Shown here: positions 20,644-28,835 of the stretch, piece by piece
Numbering within the stretch: the stretch's first letter is position 1
Layout: every line of letters begins with the position of its first letter
Assembly (NCBI GenBank): GCA_024275315.1
Contig: JAJRZK010000018.1
Location: 1 to 41,704 of the forward strand
Length of the DNA: 41,704 bases
Reading direction: 5' to 3'
From: Nitrospirota bacterium
GTDB lineage: Bacteria > Nitrospinota_A > UBA7883
Made by a program: the position numbers and the translations under genes
Notes under the pieces: model-generated
Seen by the model: the letters and a program-made list of their open reading frames with translations, nothing else
What the model was told of the DNA's origin: nothing
Database searches by the model: none

Positions 20644-21726
20644 CTAAAGCCCCTTGGCGGTCATAAAAGCGCCCTCGGACATGCGGGACCATGGCTCCAC
20701 CTGGGCGGCGAACTTTTGAAAGGCCTCGTATACTTTGCGTGTTTTTGCGCTTTTGCCGGCTTCTTCCTCCAGCGTTTCCCTGGTCAGTTTATGCAGTCCT
20801 TTCATCACATCATCCGGGAACCGGGTCAGTTTCACTTTGTACTTTGTGACCAATTCGTTTAGCGCGGCCCCGTTTTTCGCGTCGAACTCCGCCAGGCCCA
20901 GGATGTTGCTTTGGGCCGCGGCGGCTTCAACGATGGCTTGCAAGTCGGCGGGGAGTTTTTCCCACGCCTTCCGGTTTATCATAAGCTCCAGCGTGGATCC
21001 GGGCTCGTGCCATCCCGGGTAATAGTAATAATTAGCCGCGCGATAGAACCCGAGTTTAAGGTCATGATACGGCCCCACCCATTCCAGGGCGTCTATGGTT
21101 CCCCGCTCCAGGGCGGTATAAAGCTCCCCCGCCGGCAGTAGCACCACGTTGCCGCCCGCCCTGGCCACGACCTTGCCGCCGAGGCCGGGTATGCGCATTT
21201 TAAGGCCCTTGTAATCGGCCATGCTCTCTATTTTTTTGTTGAACCATCCACCCATCTGCACCCCTGTGTTCATGGCGGGAAAGGTGATGATGTTAAATGG
21301 ACTGTACATCTCGTGCAACAGCTCGATCCCGCCGCCGTAATAGAACCACGCGTTGATCTGTTGCGCCGTGAACCCGAAAGGGGCTGTTGTGAAAAATTGC
21401 AACTCCGGCGCTTTGCCCGCCCAGTAGTACGATCCGCTGTGCCCCATTTCCACGGTGCCCTGGCTGACCGCGTCGAATACGCCGAGAGGCGGCGCCAGCT
21501 CACCTCCTGCGTACACACGGATAGACAACCTGCCGCCGCTCATGGATCGCACTCTTTTGGCGAACTGCTCCATGCCTGTGTGAAACACGGGAAACCTTGG
21601 CGGCCACGATGTTATCATTTTCCATCTGAATTTCTGTTGCGCATGGACCGCTGGCGCTCCGGCGATAAATCCCGCCCCGGCAACGGCGCAGACCCCGGCA
21701 CCTTTGATAAACTCTCTTCGTTTCAT
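20644..21726 (-). CDS. TRAP transporter substrate-binding protein (TakP/DctP type), copy 2
   Basis: A paralogue of the binding protein at 18502-19578, 360 aa long. It has a well-formed twin-arginine signal (KRREFIKG, cleavage near VHA at about 27-29). Conserved blocks are SGGRLSIRVYAGGEL, FDAVSQG, MRIPGLGGKVV, ALEWVGPYHDLK and YYYYPGWHEPGS. Both copies keep the ligand-contact region, so both are probably functional, perhaps with different ligands or affinities. AAGGAG lies 4 nt before the ATG. It lies 42 bp downstream of the response-regulator gene and may be co-transcribed with it. The adjacent ZntB-like gene starts 68 bp after its stop. Confidence 0.92.
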   Translation of the reverse strand: MKRREFIKGAGVCAVAGAGFIAGAPAVHAQQKFRWKMITSWPPRFPVFHTGMEQFAKRVRSMSGGRLSIRVYAGGELAPPLGVFDAVSQGTVEMGHSGSYYWAGKAPELQFFTTAPFGFTAQQINAWFYYGGGIELLHEMYSPFNIITFPAMNTGVQMGGWFNKKIESMADYKGLKMRIPGLGGKVVARAGGNVVLLPAGELYTALERGTIDALEWVGPYHDLKLGFYRAANYYYYPGWHEPGSTLELMINRKAWEKLPADLQAIVEAAAAQSNILGLAEFDAKNGAALNELVTKYKVKLTRFPDDVMKGLHKLTRETLEEEAGKSAKTRKVYEAFQKFAAQVEPWSRMSEGAFMTAKGL

Positions 21727-21768
21727 AAAACTCCTTAAACGATACGCTCTGCAGGTTTAGCTCTTCAC

Positions 21769-22452
21769 CTAATCCAGGCCAGATTCATTCGGTTTGGATG
21801 ATTTGTTGATGTCTATCATTTCATTCATGCCGACATAGGTTGTGGAGATGATTCGGCTGACCTTGCTCATCTGCTTGATTATTTCTTTTATTCTCATGGA
21901 GGAATGATGGATATTCTCCGCTATTTCGTCTATATCTTTTTCGCTCAGATTCTCCCGGTCCATCAGCAGTTCCGCGTTTCCTATGACCCCCGTAAGTGGA
22001 TTGTTGATCTCGTGCTGAAGCGTCACGGACATTTTCAGAACCGCTTCAAGCTCCTTTCTGGAGGCCACTTCCTCCTCCAGCGCCTTGATGCGCAGATGGG
22101 CGCGCACCCTGGCCATCAACTCGTCGGGGTTGAAAGGTTTTGTTATATAGTCATTCGCGCCGGTGTTCATGCCCTGTATCATATCCGACGCCTCCCGTTT
22201 TGCGGTCAGCATGATGATGGGTATGTATTTCGTTGTCTTGTCCGACTTTAAGATCCTGCAAATCTCCATGCCTCCTATCCCGGGCATCATCAGGTCGAGG
22301 AGCAAGAGGTCTGGCGGGTTTTGTTCGATTTTTTTCAGCGCTTCGGCGCCGTCGCTCGCTATCTCGATGTTATAATCTTTATTTTCAGAAAGAGTCATCT
22401 TGACAAGCAAAGCGACGTTGGGGTCATCATCCACGACCAGGAGATTTGTCAT
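21769..22452 (-). CDS. Response regulator with receiver domain and a histidine-kinase dimerisation segment, no ATPase domain
   Basis: A 227 aa protein. Residues 1-120 form a REC domain with acidic Asp8-Asp9-Asp10, phospho-acceptor Asp53, Thr83 and Lys105 all present. After a short coiled coil, residues 140-205 resemble a HisKA dimerisation domain with LQHEINNPL (His147). The protein ends there, with no HATPase_c domain. It cannot autophosphorylate by itself, so it could act as a phosphotransfer hub with another kinase. The start is the ATG with GGTGAA just upstream; a TTG 15 bp earlier is less likely. It is divergent from the PilZ-like gene and lies upstream of the TRAP binding-protein genes on the same strand, which suggests it could regulate uptake. 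Confidence 0.88.
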   Translation of the reverse strand: MTNLLVVDDDPNVALLVKMTLSENKDYNIEIASDGAEALKKIEQNPPDLLLLDLMMPGIGGMEICRILKSDKTTKYIPIIMLTAKREASDMIQGMNTGANDYITKPFNPDELMARVRAHLRIKALEEEVASRKELEAVLKMSVTLQHEINNPLTGVIGNAELLMDRENLSEKDIDEIAENIHHSSMRIKEIIKQMSKVSRIISTTYVGMNEMIDINKSSKPNESGLD

Positions 22453-22542
22453 TTCACCAGCTTTCAATATTATGAATTTGTTTTATAAGATACTAACATT
22501 TTTCAATATTCTTTTTAAGGGGGATCGAACCAGAATCGCCTG

Positions 22543-23166
22543 ATGAACATACACAACGAACGCCGGCTGTATGACCGGATCAGTCTGAACGTGAAGATCA
22601 TTGGTTCACTTAAGGTGGGTGGCAAAGTTATTGATTTTACAGGTATCACCGTAACTCTTTCCGAAAGCGGGCTGTTGGCGAGCCTGACGGGGGAAGCGGC
22701 CTACCGCCTCCGGGAGATAGTAGAAAAGGAAGTGAATCTGGTTGGAGCCCCGGTGAATGTGAAAATTATCAGTTATGTCGAGGATAATATTATAATCGCC
22801 GCTAAAGTGGCGCGTGTGGTGACGGCTAAAACCGGGCTGGAGCTGGGGCTGGAGTTTGTTGACTTGTCCAAATCCGCAAAAAACGCTTTGGCCAAACTAC
22901 CGGACCTTGGTCAGGAAAATAACGTAAAGAGCGAGGAATATCGCTTCGACTCCATCGAGGAATTCATCAGCGAAGTGACCACGTTTACACTGCTGGTGGA
23001 CAAAACCGAGCGATTCTGGATAAAAAACGAACAGTTCATCTTTGCGGGAATGCACCAGTCCGACTCGGGCGAGGTGCATCCCGATTGCATCACCAGTGTT
23101 ACCAGGCCAAAACGGATTTACTGTCCGGATTGCAGAGATTACATCGATCCTATATCGTTACTTTAA
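22543..23166 (+). CDS. Degenerate PilZ-domain protein with C-terminal CxxC segment
   Basis: The 207 aa protein has an N-terminal domain (about 1-120) of PilZ type. It carries the RxxxR motif (Arg8 to Arg12), while the second motif reads TLSESG where [D/N]xSxxG is expected, so c-di-GMP binding is uncertain. The C-terminal half (about 120-207) is separate, ending with a CPDC motif near residue 197, possibly part of a small metal site. Similarity to PilZ is by motif and strand pattern only. GGGGG lies about 20 nt before the ATG, too far to be an ideal ribosome-binding site. Its last 9 bp overlap the end of the convergent BshC-like gene. Confidence 0.65.
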   Translation: MNIHNERRLYDRISLNVKIIGSLKVGGKVIDFTGITVTLSESGLLASLTGEAAYRLREIVEKEVNLVGAPVNVKIISYVEDNIIIAAKVARVVTAKTGLELGLEFVDLSKSAKNALAKLPDLGQENNVKSEEYRFDSIEEFISEVTTFTLLVDKTERFWIKNEQFIFAGMHQSDSGEVHPDCITSVTRPKRIYCPDCRDYIDPISLL

Positions 23167-24678
23167 CAAACCGGCCACCCTTTCAGGGTCGAACAGGAAA
23201 TAGGGATAGTCCCTCGCCCGGGCCGCCTGTTTTTCCTTTTCCTGTTCGCGCAGGATTTCAAGCTCCCTTTCCAGCTTCGACCGGAGCGGAGCGAGATGAG
23301 CGGCCATCTGTTCGTTCAGAGCGGATATTCTTCGCCCAAGAGCTTTTCGGTCGACTCCGGGTCGCTGGATCATCGCCACTATTCTGGTTTTTTCATCCAC
23401 CAACTTGCGGATGCGGCCATCCTCTCCGCCCGTTTTTTCCGGGTGATGCTCGATATCTCTCAACGCCTGTTTGACAGATTCCATCCTGTCTGCGGGATCG
23501 TGTACATCTATGTCCAGCAGGGCGGTGCAGGACACGCAGGCCCGTATCGGCGGTTCGATTCCATAGAATCGCTCGATGATGCGGTCGGTGACTGTGTCAT
23601 ATTTGGACCCGCCGACTCCATGGATAAAAAGGTCGCATATGAAAAGACGCACGTATATAGAGAGGGTGATAGCTTTCGGCCTGATATTGACCTGGCCCGA
23701 CGCAAGCTCCGCCATCGTCCATACGCCGCCTGTGGCGCTCTCCAGTACACCGTCTCCGGCGCTATCGCGCCGGACAAATAGCGGCTCTCTCGCTCCGGAG
23801 TTGATCACCCAGAAAGGAGTCTCTGTGGCGCCACGGCCCACCTCCAGGTCGGGAAACGGATTGGCAGGGTATCGAAGCTTATGATCTTTTCTATAACGGG
23901 CGAGTTGTCCGTTGTAAACATCCCTGAAATCGTCGATCCTCTCTATCAGGTCCCTCGCGTATCGCAAAAAAGGTTTTTGGACGCAAAGTCCTGAAACAGG
24001 GAATTCCATGCATCCCCCCAACAAGTAGCCGCACCATGCGCGACGCAGAACAACAGCCGACGACGTGTAATCGTCCATGGGCTGATGAATGTTTTCAATT
24101 CGCGCAAGAAAAGCGGACAAAGCCGCCGCCGGAGCGGCAAAGCCCGATTTCGACAATTTTTCATCCAAACGGGCAAGATTTTTTTTAAGCTGATCCATTG
24201 ATATGGCAGGAGCGGTTTCATACAACAGGTCACGTCCACCAGGAAAAAGTGACAGCTCCTTTTTCACCAGCCCTTTCTCCATAACCGGCGCGAAGATTGT
24301 CTCCGCCTTGAACTGATCCGAATCGACGCTGAAAAAGATCGCCGCCGCGCCAAGCTCCCTGGCCTGACGGGTCAGTGCGAAGCTTTTTATCGCGACACCC
24401 GGATGAAAGAATGTCGGCTGGTGGCCGGAGGCGATAATGGCCCCTCCGGAATCCAGGAAGCTCCCCGGGTTTTGCCCCAACTTTTTGGTGTAATTCGCCG
24501 CGTATTCAACAGCCGACCTGCGCGCCTGTCCGGCCAGGGTTTCAAACGGCAGGCCGTCTACCATAATATCGCGCCGCAAATTGCGGTTATGGTCTACAAG
24601 TCGGCCATATTCGGCCAGCTCCGGCAGTGTCAGGGTCTGGTCGTTTCGCGCAGGTATCTGGAGATGTTCGAAATTCAA
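23158..24678 (-). CDS. BshC-like conserved protein (putative cysteine-adding enzyme of a thiol pathway)
   Basis: A 506 aa protein that I place as a distant relative of BshC, the bacillithiol enzyme that adds cysteine to glucosaminyl-malate. Support: a GHQPTFFHPG motif (85-94) where BshC has GQQAG and a Gly-Pro loop, then an acidic FSVDSDQF segment (116-123) matching the BshC E-D-H-D strand. RLFICDLFIHGVGGSKYD (344-361) parallels the BshC segment ending in a glycine pair and Tyr. A charged coiled coil follows at about 440-490. Similar conserved hypotheticals occur, by memory, in planctomycetes. The start is TTG at 24678 with AAGG 8 nt upstream; no ATG is closer. An open frame continues upstream into the PIG-L gene without homology. 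The gene upstream in the same operon is a PIG-L deacetylase, which is also the BshB fold. Confidence 0.6.
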   Translation of the reverse strand: MNFEHLQIPARNDQTLTLPELAEYGRLVDHNRNLRRDIMVDGLPFETLAGQARRSAVEYAANYTKKLGQNPGSFLDSGGAIIASGHQPTFFHPGVAIKSFALTRQARELGAAAIFFSVDSDQFKAETIFAPVMEKGLVKKELSLFPGGRDLLYETAPAISMDQLKKNLARLDEKLSKSGFAAPAAALSAFLARIENIHQPMDDYTSSAVVLRRAWCGYLLGGCMEFPVSGLCVQKPFLRYARDLIERIDDFRDVYNGQLARYRKDHKLRYPANPFPDLEVGRGATETPFWVINSGAREPLFVRRDSAGDGVLESATGGVWTMAELASGQVNIRPKAITLSIYVRLFICDLFIHGVGGSKYDTVTDRIIERFYGIEPPIRACVSCTALLDIDVHDPADRMESVKQALRDIEHHPEKTGGEDGRIRKLVDEKTRIVAMIQRPGVDRKALGRRISALNEQMAAHLAPLRSKLERELEILREQEKEKQAARARDYPYFLFDPERVAGLLK

Positions 24679-24740
24679 CGGCTCGACCTTTGGTTGTGAG
24701 CGGATACTATACAGCAAGCGCGTTGCTGGGAAAATGGGAA

Positions 24741-25427
24741 TTATATCAGGATGTCCCGAATATCCTTCATGCCAACCTCCTCTTTTAGCATGACCGGCTC
24801 TCCATACTTTACACCTATCAGCTGGCCGTACCAGGCGCCTATGCTCCGCAACTTTTTCATAGCCACCTCCTCCCTGTCCGCGGCTTTGAACTGGGACTGA
24901 TAAACCCTGACGCACTCCAGTTTTTTTTCAAAAGTATCGGACACGTCCAGGATAAACGAGGGCTTGACATGGAGCCTCAGATGAGAAGCCAGGTAGTGAA
25001 AAACCTTTAACGGATACCATGGCTCACCCCTGATTTGCGATTTGGTGAGCTTCGCGTCGAACCGGGCCTTCTCCGCCAAAACGGATCCTTCCACATGGTC
25101 CGGATGAGCGTCCACACCCCATTGCAGGAAAATCCGCGCAGGCCGAAGTTCCCTGTAAACTTCTGCAACCTTGTGGCGGTTTTCGACCGAATCGGTCATC
25201 TCGCGGTTTGGGATGTCCAGGGTGACCCTTGTTTTCACACCCAGCACCCCAGCCGCTTTTGACGCTTCGGCCGCCCGGGTAGTCGGGTTTCCGAAAGGGG
25301 TGGGCTCTCCGTTTGTAAGGTCGAGCATGGCCACCTCGTAGCCCAGTTCCACCAGCTTGGCGACAGAGCCGCCAAAACCCATTTCTATATCGTCTGGATG
25401 AGCGCCGACGACCAGGACATCGACCAT
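24741..25427 (-). CDS. PIG-L family N-acetylglucosamine deacetylase, BshB1-like
   Basis: A 228 aa zinc-dependent deacetylase. It has the family signature AHPDD (residues 9-13, with the metal ligands) at the start and the second metal and catalytic site HPDH (near 117-120). The segment NGEPTPFGNPTTRAAEA resembles the BshB1 group, which removes acetyl from GlcNAc-malate in bacillithiol synthesis. Related groups act on mycothiol precursors, lipid-linked GlcNAc or antibiotics. The start ATG lies 43 bp inside the end of the upstream glycosyltransferase gene, so the two are translationally coupled. The BshC-like gene starts 62 bp after its stop. The cassette order supports modification of an amino sugar attached to something by the glycosyltransferase. 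Confidence 0.85.
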   Translation of the reverse strand: MVDVLVVGAHPDDIEMGFGGSVAKLVELGYEVAMLDLTNGEPTPFGNPTTRAAEASKAAGVLGVKTRVTLDIPNREMTDSVENRHKVAEVYRELRPARIFLQWGVDAHPDHVEGSVLAEKARFDAKLTKSQIRGEPWYPLKVFHYLASHLRLHVKPSFILDVSDTFEKKLECVRVYQSQFKAADREEVAMKKLRSIGAWYGQLIGVKYGEPVMLKEEVGMKDIRDILI

Positions 25428-26113
25428 TTGCGTATCTCTTTGTTCATGATACGTTTATAATATTCCAGCCGCCGCCGCGGGTCATCTAGCTCGCCGCCGA
25501 ATTTGCGGTCCAGGTTCTTGTATATCCTGGGGACAGGTATTTCCATGACAGACAGCTCAAAATGCTTCGCCTGAATCCAGAACTGGACCGGCTGGGCGTA
25601 ACCAGGCTCGTCCAGCTTCAGCCTGGACAGCGATGAGACACGATAGCATTTGAATCCGCAAAAAGAATCGGTCAGGTTGTATCCGGTGACCTGGTTTATT
25701 GCCTCCGTCATAATCATGTTTATTCTTTTCCGGTCGGGCGGGGTGGCGCCGCTGTCTGCGCTACGATCCAGGTAGCGGCTACCGGAGAGAACGTCATAAG
25801 AGCCGATACCAGCAAACATCTCCGGGATCATGCTTGGTTCATGTTGCTCGTCACAATCGATCGTGGTCAAAAGCTGGTAACCGTTGGCTACAGAATAATT
25901 GAACCCGTCTATAAGCGATTGGCCGTACCCGAGGTTTTTGCCGTGGCTGATGACTTTCAGGCCTTTTATGCTGGAGATTATGCGGTCTGAACCGTCGGTG
26001 GAGCCGTCGTCGATAACGACGATATCGCCCGAATGGAATTTTTTGATTTCGTGAAGAATCCGCTTCAGGGTTGGCGCCTCGTTGTAAACGGGAACCGCGA
26101 CAAGCCTTTTCAT
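25385..26113 (-). CDS. Family-2 glycosyltransferase (DPM1-like)
   Basis: A 242 aa soluble GT-A-fold glycosyltransferase. It starts with VAVPVYNEAPTL, followed by VVIDDGSTDGS (about 32-42), then GYGQSLIDGF and TTIDCDEQHEP with the metal-binding DxD-like Asp pair near residue 88-90. This is the pattern of dolichyl- or polyprenyl-phosphate sugar transferases. It has no transmembrane anchor. Known BshA enzymes are GT4 family, so this is not BshA. It may make a sugar donor or glycosylate a different acceptor. Its end overlaps the PIG-L gene by 43 bp. The ATG has AGGT about 11 nt upstream. No clear promoter is seen in the 137 bp before it. Confidence 0.88.
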   Translation of the reverse strand: MKRLVAVPVYNEAPTLKRILHEIKKFHSGDIVVIDDGSTDGSDRIISSIKGLKVISHGKNLGYGQSLIDGFNYSVANGYQLLTTIDCDEQHEPSMIPEMFAGIGSYDVLSGSRYLDRSADSGATPPDRKRINMIMTEAINQVTGYNLTDSFCGFKCYRVSSLSRLKLDEPGYAQPVQFWIQAKHFELSVMEIPVPRIYKNLDRKFGGELDDPRRRLEYYKRIMNKEIRKWSMSWSSALIQTI

Positions 26114-26249
26114 AAATGGGTCATACCTGCTAAACCGACATATGTATATGATATCAGACGCGGGTCAGAAAAATATAGATGTATAGCTGTCAAAGACGCC
26201 TGCATGATCACAAGAACCGGTATCGCGCGGATACCCGCATTTGTCAGGC

Positions 26250-26711
26250 TCAGCTTTCAAACGAAGCCTCCACGACAAATTCGTGACCCTCGACCTTGTA
26301 TGGGATGGCGATAACGGGCCCTTTTGTGATCGCCTCTATTTCGTGACCTGGACCGGAGACGATCGTGGGCAGGCCGGCTTCGAAATTATGCCCTATTTGA
26401 GCGAGTTGCCGGCGGGCGTCGCCGCTTATCATGTTGGTAAGCTCCCCCACGGCGTCGGAAATTTCTGCGTTAAGCTCCGTAAACACCTCGCCAAGCATCG
26501 CGCCGACAATCTTGCAGGCGGCCCCGGTGGAAAACGACACCACCACGACTCCTTTCATTTCACCTGTGAGACCAATCACGCCCGAAATATCCCCCATGGC
26601 TTTTTTGTCCTTTTTCAGAAACGGTTTTCCCGGTTCCGGGGTTAGCATGGCCATCATGGAAATAACGTTTAGCGCGGCTTGCAGGAATGGGTTGATCATT
26701 TCGGATTTCAA
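26250..26711 (-). CDS. cheX: CheX-type chemotaxis phosphatase
   Basis: A 153 aa protein of the CheX/CheC/FliY phosphatase family, which speeds dephosphorylation of CheY-P. The diagnostic pair is the Glu and Asn in DAVGELTNMISG (about residues 86-97), where CheX has ExxN. The flanking pattern (KGVVVVSFS, AKITKGPVIAIPY) fits the beta-sheet of the family. CheX has one such site where CheC has two. The start is TTG at 26711, supported by GGAGAG 6 nt upstream; an ATG four codons later is 18 nt from that site. It lies 25 bp after the MarR-type gene on the same strand and no other chemotaxis genes lie near, so the partner receiver is unknown. Confidence 0.85.
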   Translation of the reverse strand: MKSEMINPFLQAALNVISMMAMLTPEPGKPFLKKDKKAMGDISGVIGLTGEMKGVVVVSFSTGAACKIVGAMLGEVFTELNAEISDAVGELTNMISGDARRQLAQIGHNFEAGLPTIVSGPGHEIEAITKGPVIAIPYKVEGHEFVVEASFES

Positions 26712-26736
26712 ATTCTGCTCTCCATTTCTGAATCGG

Positions 26737-27186
26737 TTATTTAAATGATCCTGCGCTGTCTATCTTATGCAAGGCCTTATCGACCAGCCCGACAAACGTG
26801 TGGCGTTGCTCCGGCTCCAGCTTGTACAGCAGGTCCGCCGCGATGCGGTCCGGTATGCGCTCCATCAACCCGGCCAGGGCGGCTCCCTTTTCTGACAGGC
26901 TGATCCAGGTTTTGCGCCGGTCGACACTGTCCCGCTGGCGTGTGAATATCTCTCTTTTCACCAGGTTATTGACAAGCCAGGTGGTGGTGCTGGCCGGCAT
27001 AAGTAGCGATGAGCCTATGGAGCTGATTGTCATCCTCCTCGCGTTTGCCACCAGCTTGACCGCTTTTCGCTCCGAGCCGGACAGTTCACGGCTGAGCAGG
27101 GGCAAAGTGGCCTCGATTTGCTGATACCGGTCTATGATAAGGTCAATTAACCTGCCAACACGTTCAGATTCTTTTGATGGCTGCAT
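26737..27186 (-). CDS. MarR-family transcriptional regulator
   Basis: A 149 aa winged-helix regulator. The recognition helix segment lies at about 52-75 (TISSIGSSLLMPASTTTWLVNNLV), followed by the wing with RQRDSVDRRKTWISLSEKG, the typical DxRxxxxxLT-like MarR wing. MarR proteins bind palindromes and often respond to small phenolic ligands or oxidants. It probably regulates its own operon, including the downstream cheX gene. The ligand is unknown. The 66 bp upstream of its ATG contain no obvious palindrome. Confidence 0.88.
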   Translation of the reverse strand: MQPSKESERVGRLIDLIIDRYQQIEATLPLLSRELSGSERKAVKLVANARRMTISSIGSSLLMPASTTTWLVNNLVKREIFTRQRDSVDRRKTWISLSEKGAALAGLMERIPDRIAADLLYKLEPEQRHTFVGLVDKALHKIDSAGSFK

Positions 27187-27252
27187 GGCTGAAAGGAATA
27201 TTTCAATGTTCGGATGATAACTTCCTTGGAAATGCTCGTCAAGGGTTGTTGT

Positions 27253-28629
27253 TTACGCGGATTCAGTTTTACCCTGGACCAGCTCGATATGCGGCCCAGG
27301 GACCCCCCCCTCCAGTTCAAGGCGGTTGGTGAGGTCCAGCAGGCTCATCGAGTCCGATCCGGATTCTATCGAACTTTTTATGGAGGTGAATATCTTGTCC
27401 AAAACGCTCCGGTCGGCGTCCAGAGGCTCCGGTGAGGCTTTGAGCATCTCACCGGCCAGGTGGAACAGCAGGTCGGCGATCATGATATTTCCCAGCGGCT
27501 TTTTAATCAGGAATTTTTCGTTCGATTCGTCTATGAACTCTATCAGGTCGAGTCTTTTGAGTTTTAAGAGGATATCGTTGTAAAACTCTCCGGTGATCTC
27601 CAGTTTTTTCTGTATTTCCCTGGGGTTGACAGACCCCTTGCCGCTGGAATAAGAGCGCGCCGCCTCCACCATCACGCGAAGCGTGTAATAGTTAAGGTAC
27701 CTGGTCCTGTCAAAACCCTCGTGCTTGGTCGAGTGTATTTCTTTCGGGTATTGGATCGCGTATGCGATAACCGACCCAAGTAGCACAATCAGCCAGGTGA
27801 CGTACAGCCAGAAAAGAAATATCGGTATTACCGCAAGAGCGCCGTATATAACCGTGTAGGAGGCCCAGTTGAGTATGTACCAGTCGAAAAACCACTTGGC
27901 CGCCTCGAACATGGTGCCCGCGATTATCGCCCCCCAGAGAGCGGGGACAAAGTGGACGTTGGTAAAGGGGATGAGTTTATATACCAGGAAGAAGGCGATC
28001 CAGGTGAGGATGTATGGGATTATCTTCAGGGTGAAGCTTTGCAGATAGGTATATTCCACCCAGTCCTCGCTGAGTACCAGCGCTTCTATTTGCGCGGTAA
28101 TAATGATGGAAACCGCTATCAGGATCGGGGTGAAGGTAAGTGAGCTCCAGTAGGCCACGAACTGGTTTATGACGGGCCTATGCTTGTCCACCTTCCATAT
28201 CATGTTGAACGCCGATTCGATAGTGCTCATGACCCATACGCTGAAAAGCACCAAAGCGACCACGCCGAACATGGACACCGACGCGGCGTTGACGGCGAAT
28301 GTGTCTATGTTCTGCTCGATAATGGCCGCCAGCTTCTCGTTGGGGAGAAGCCGGTTGAAAACGAACGTGAGCACGGTTGTTTTTGAAAAATCGAACGAAG
28401 TTAGAATCGACAGGGAAACCGCCGCAAGGGGAGCGAGAGCCAGAAGCGTTGTATAGGCCAGGGAGGCCGCGAAGGTGAAACAGTTGTCCCACCAGAACTT
28501 TTCCACTATCTCGTACACAAGCTTCAGCCGCCAGGCGATCCACCTGATGATAACCGATTTCTCCTCGAGGTCGGTCCTCAGGACGCTGACAATCCTGTCG
28601 TAGAGGCTGTCTTGAGCTTGCGTTTGCAT
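27253..28629 (-). CDS. YihY/BrkB-family inner membrane protein with C-terminal winged-helix-like domain
   Basis: A 458 aa protein. The membrane part (about 45-300) has six hydrophobic segments and YihY-family marks such as FTFAASLAYTTLLALAPLAA, SVWVMSTIESAFNMIWKV and FFLVYKLIPFTNVHF. A soluble C-terminal region (about 310-458) includes a predicted helix-turn-helix-like stretch, IQKKLEITGEFYNDILLKLK, resembling a winged helix. The short members lack this domain. YihY was once annotated as RNase BN, which was later shown to be ElaC, so no RNase activity should be assumed. The start lies 16 bp after tRNA-Cys on the same strand and has no evident ribosome-binding site. It may be transcribed with the tRNA. 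Confidence 0.85.
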   Translation of the reverse strand: MQTQAQDSLYDRIVSVLRTDLEEKSVIIRWIAWRLKLVYEIVEKFWWDNCFTFAASLAYTTLLALAPLAAVSLSILTSFDFSKTTVLTFVFNRLLPNEKLAAIIEQNIDTFAVNAASVSMFGVVALVLFSVWVMSTIESAFNMIWKVDKHRPVINQFVAYWSSLTFTPILIAVSIIITAQIEALVLSEDWVEYTYLQSFTLKIIPYILTWIAFFLVYKLIPFTNVHFVPALWGAIIAGTMFEAAKWFFDWYILNWASYTVIYGALAVIPIFLFWLYVTWLIVLLGSVIAYAIQYPKEIHSTKHEGFDRTRYLNYYTLRVMVEAARSYSSGKGSVNPREIQKKLEITGEFYNDILLKLKRLDLIEFIDESNEKFLIKKPLGNIMIADLLFHLAGEMLKASPEPLDADRSVLDKIFTSIKSSIESGSDSMSLLDLTNRLELEGGVPGPHIELVQGKTESA

Positions 28630-28645
28630 ACGTTTTTAATAGAAC

Positions 28646-28720
<75 letters not shown>

Positions 28721-28835
28721 GCAATTGGTAAAAAATTGTTTCAATTGTTCCCTGATTTTCCATTTTAACATGAAAATGTTCAAATGGTACCAGGGGAGCC
28801 GCGCTCCTGACATTAAACCTTGTCACTTGTGCGGT

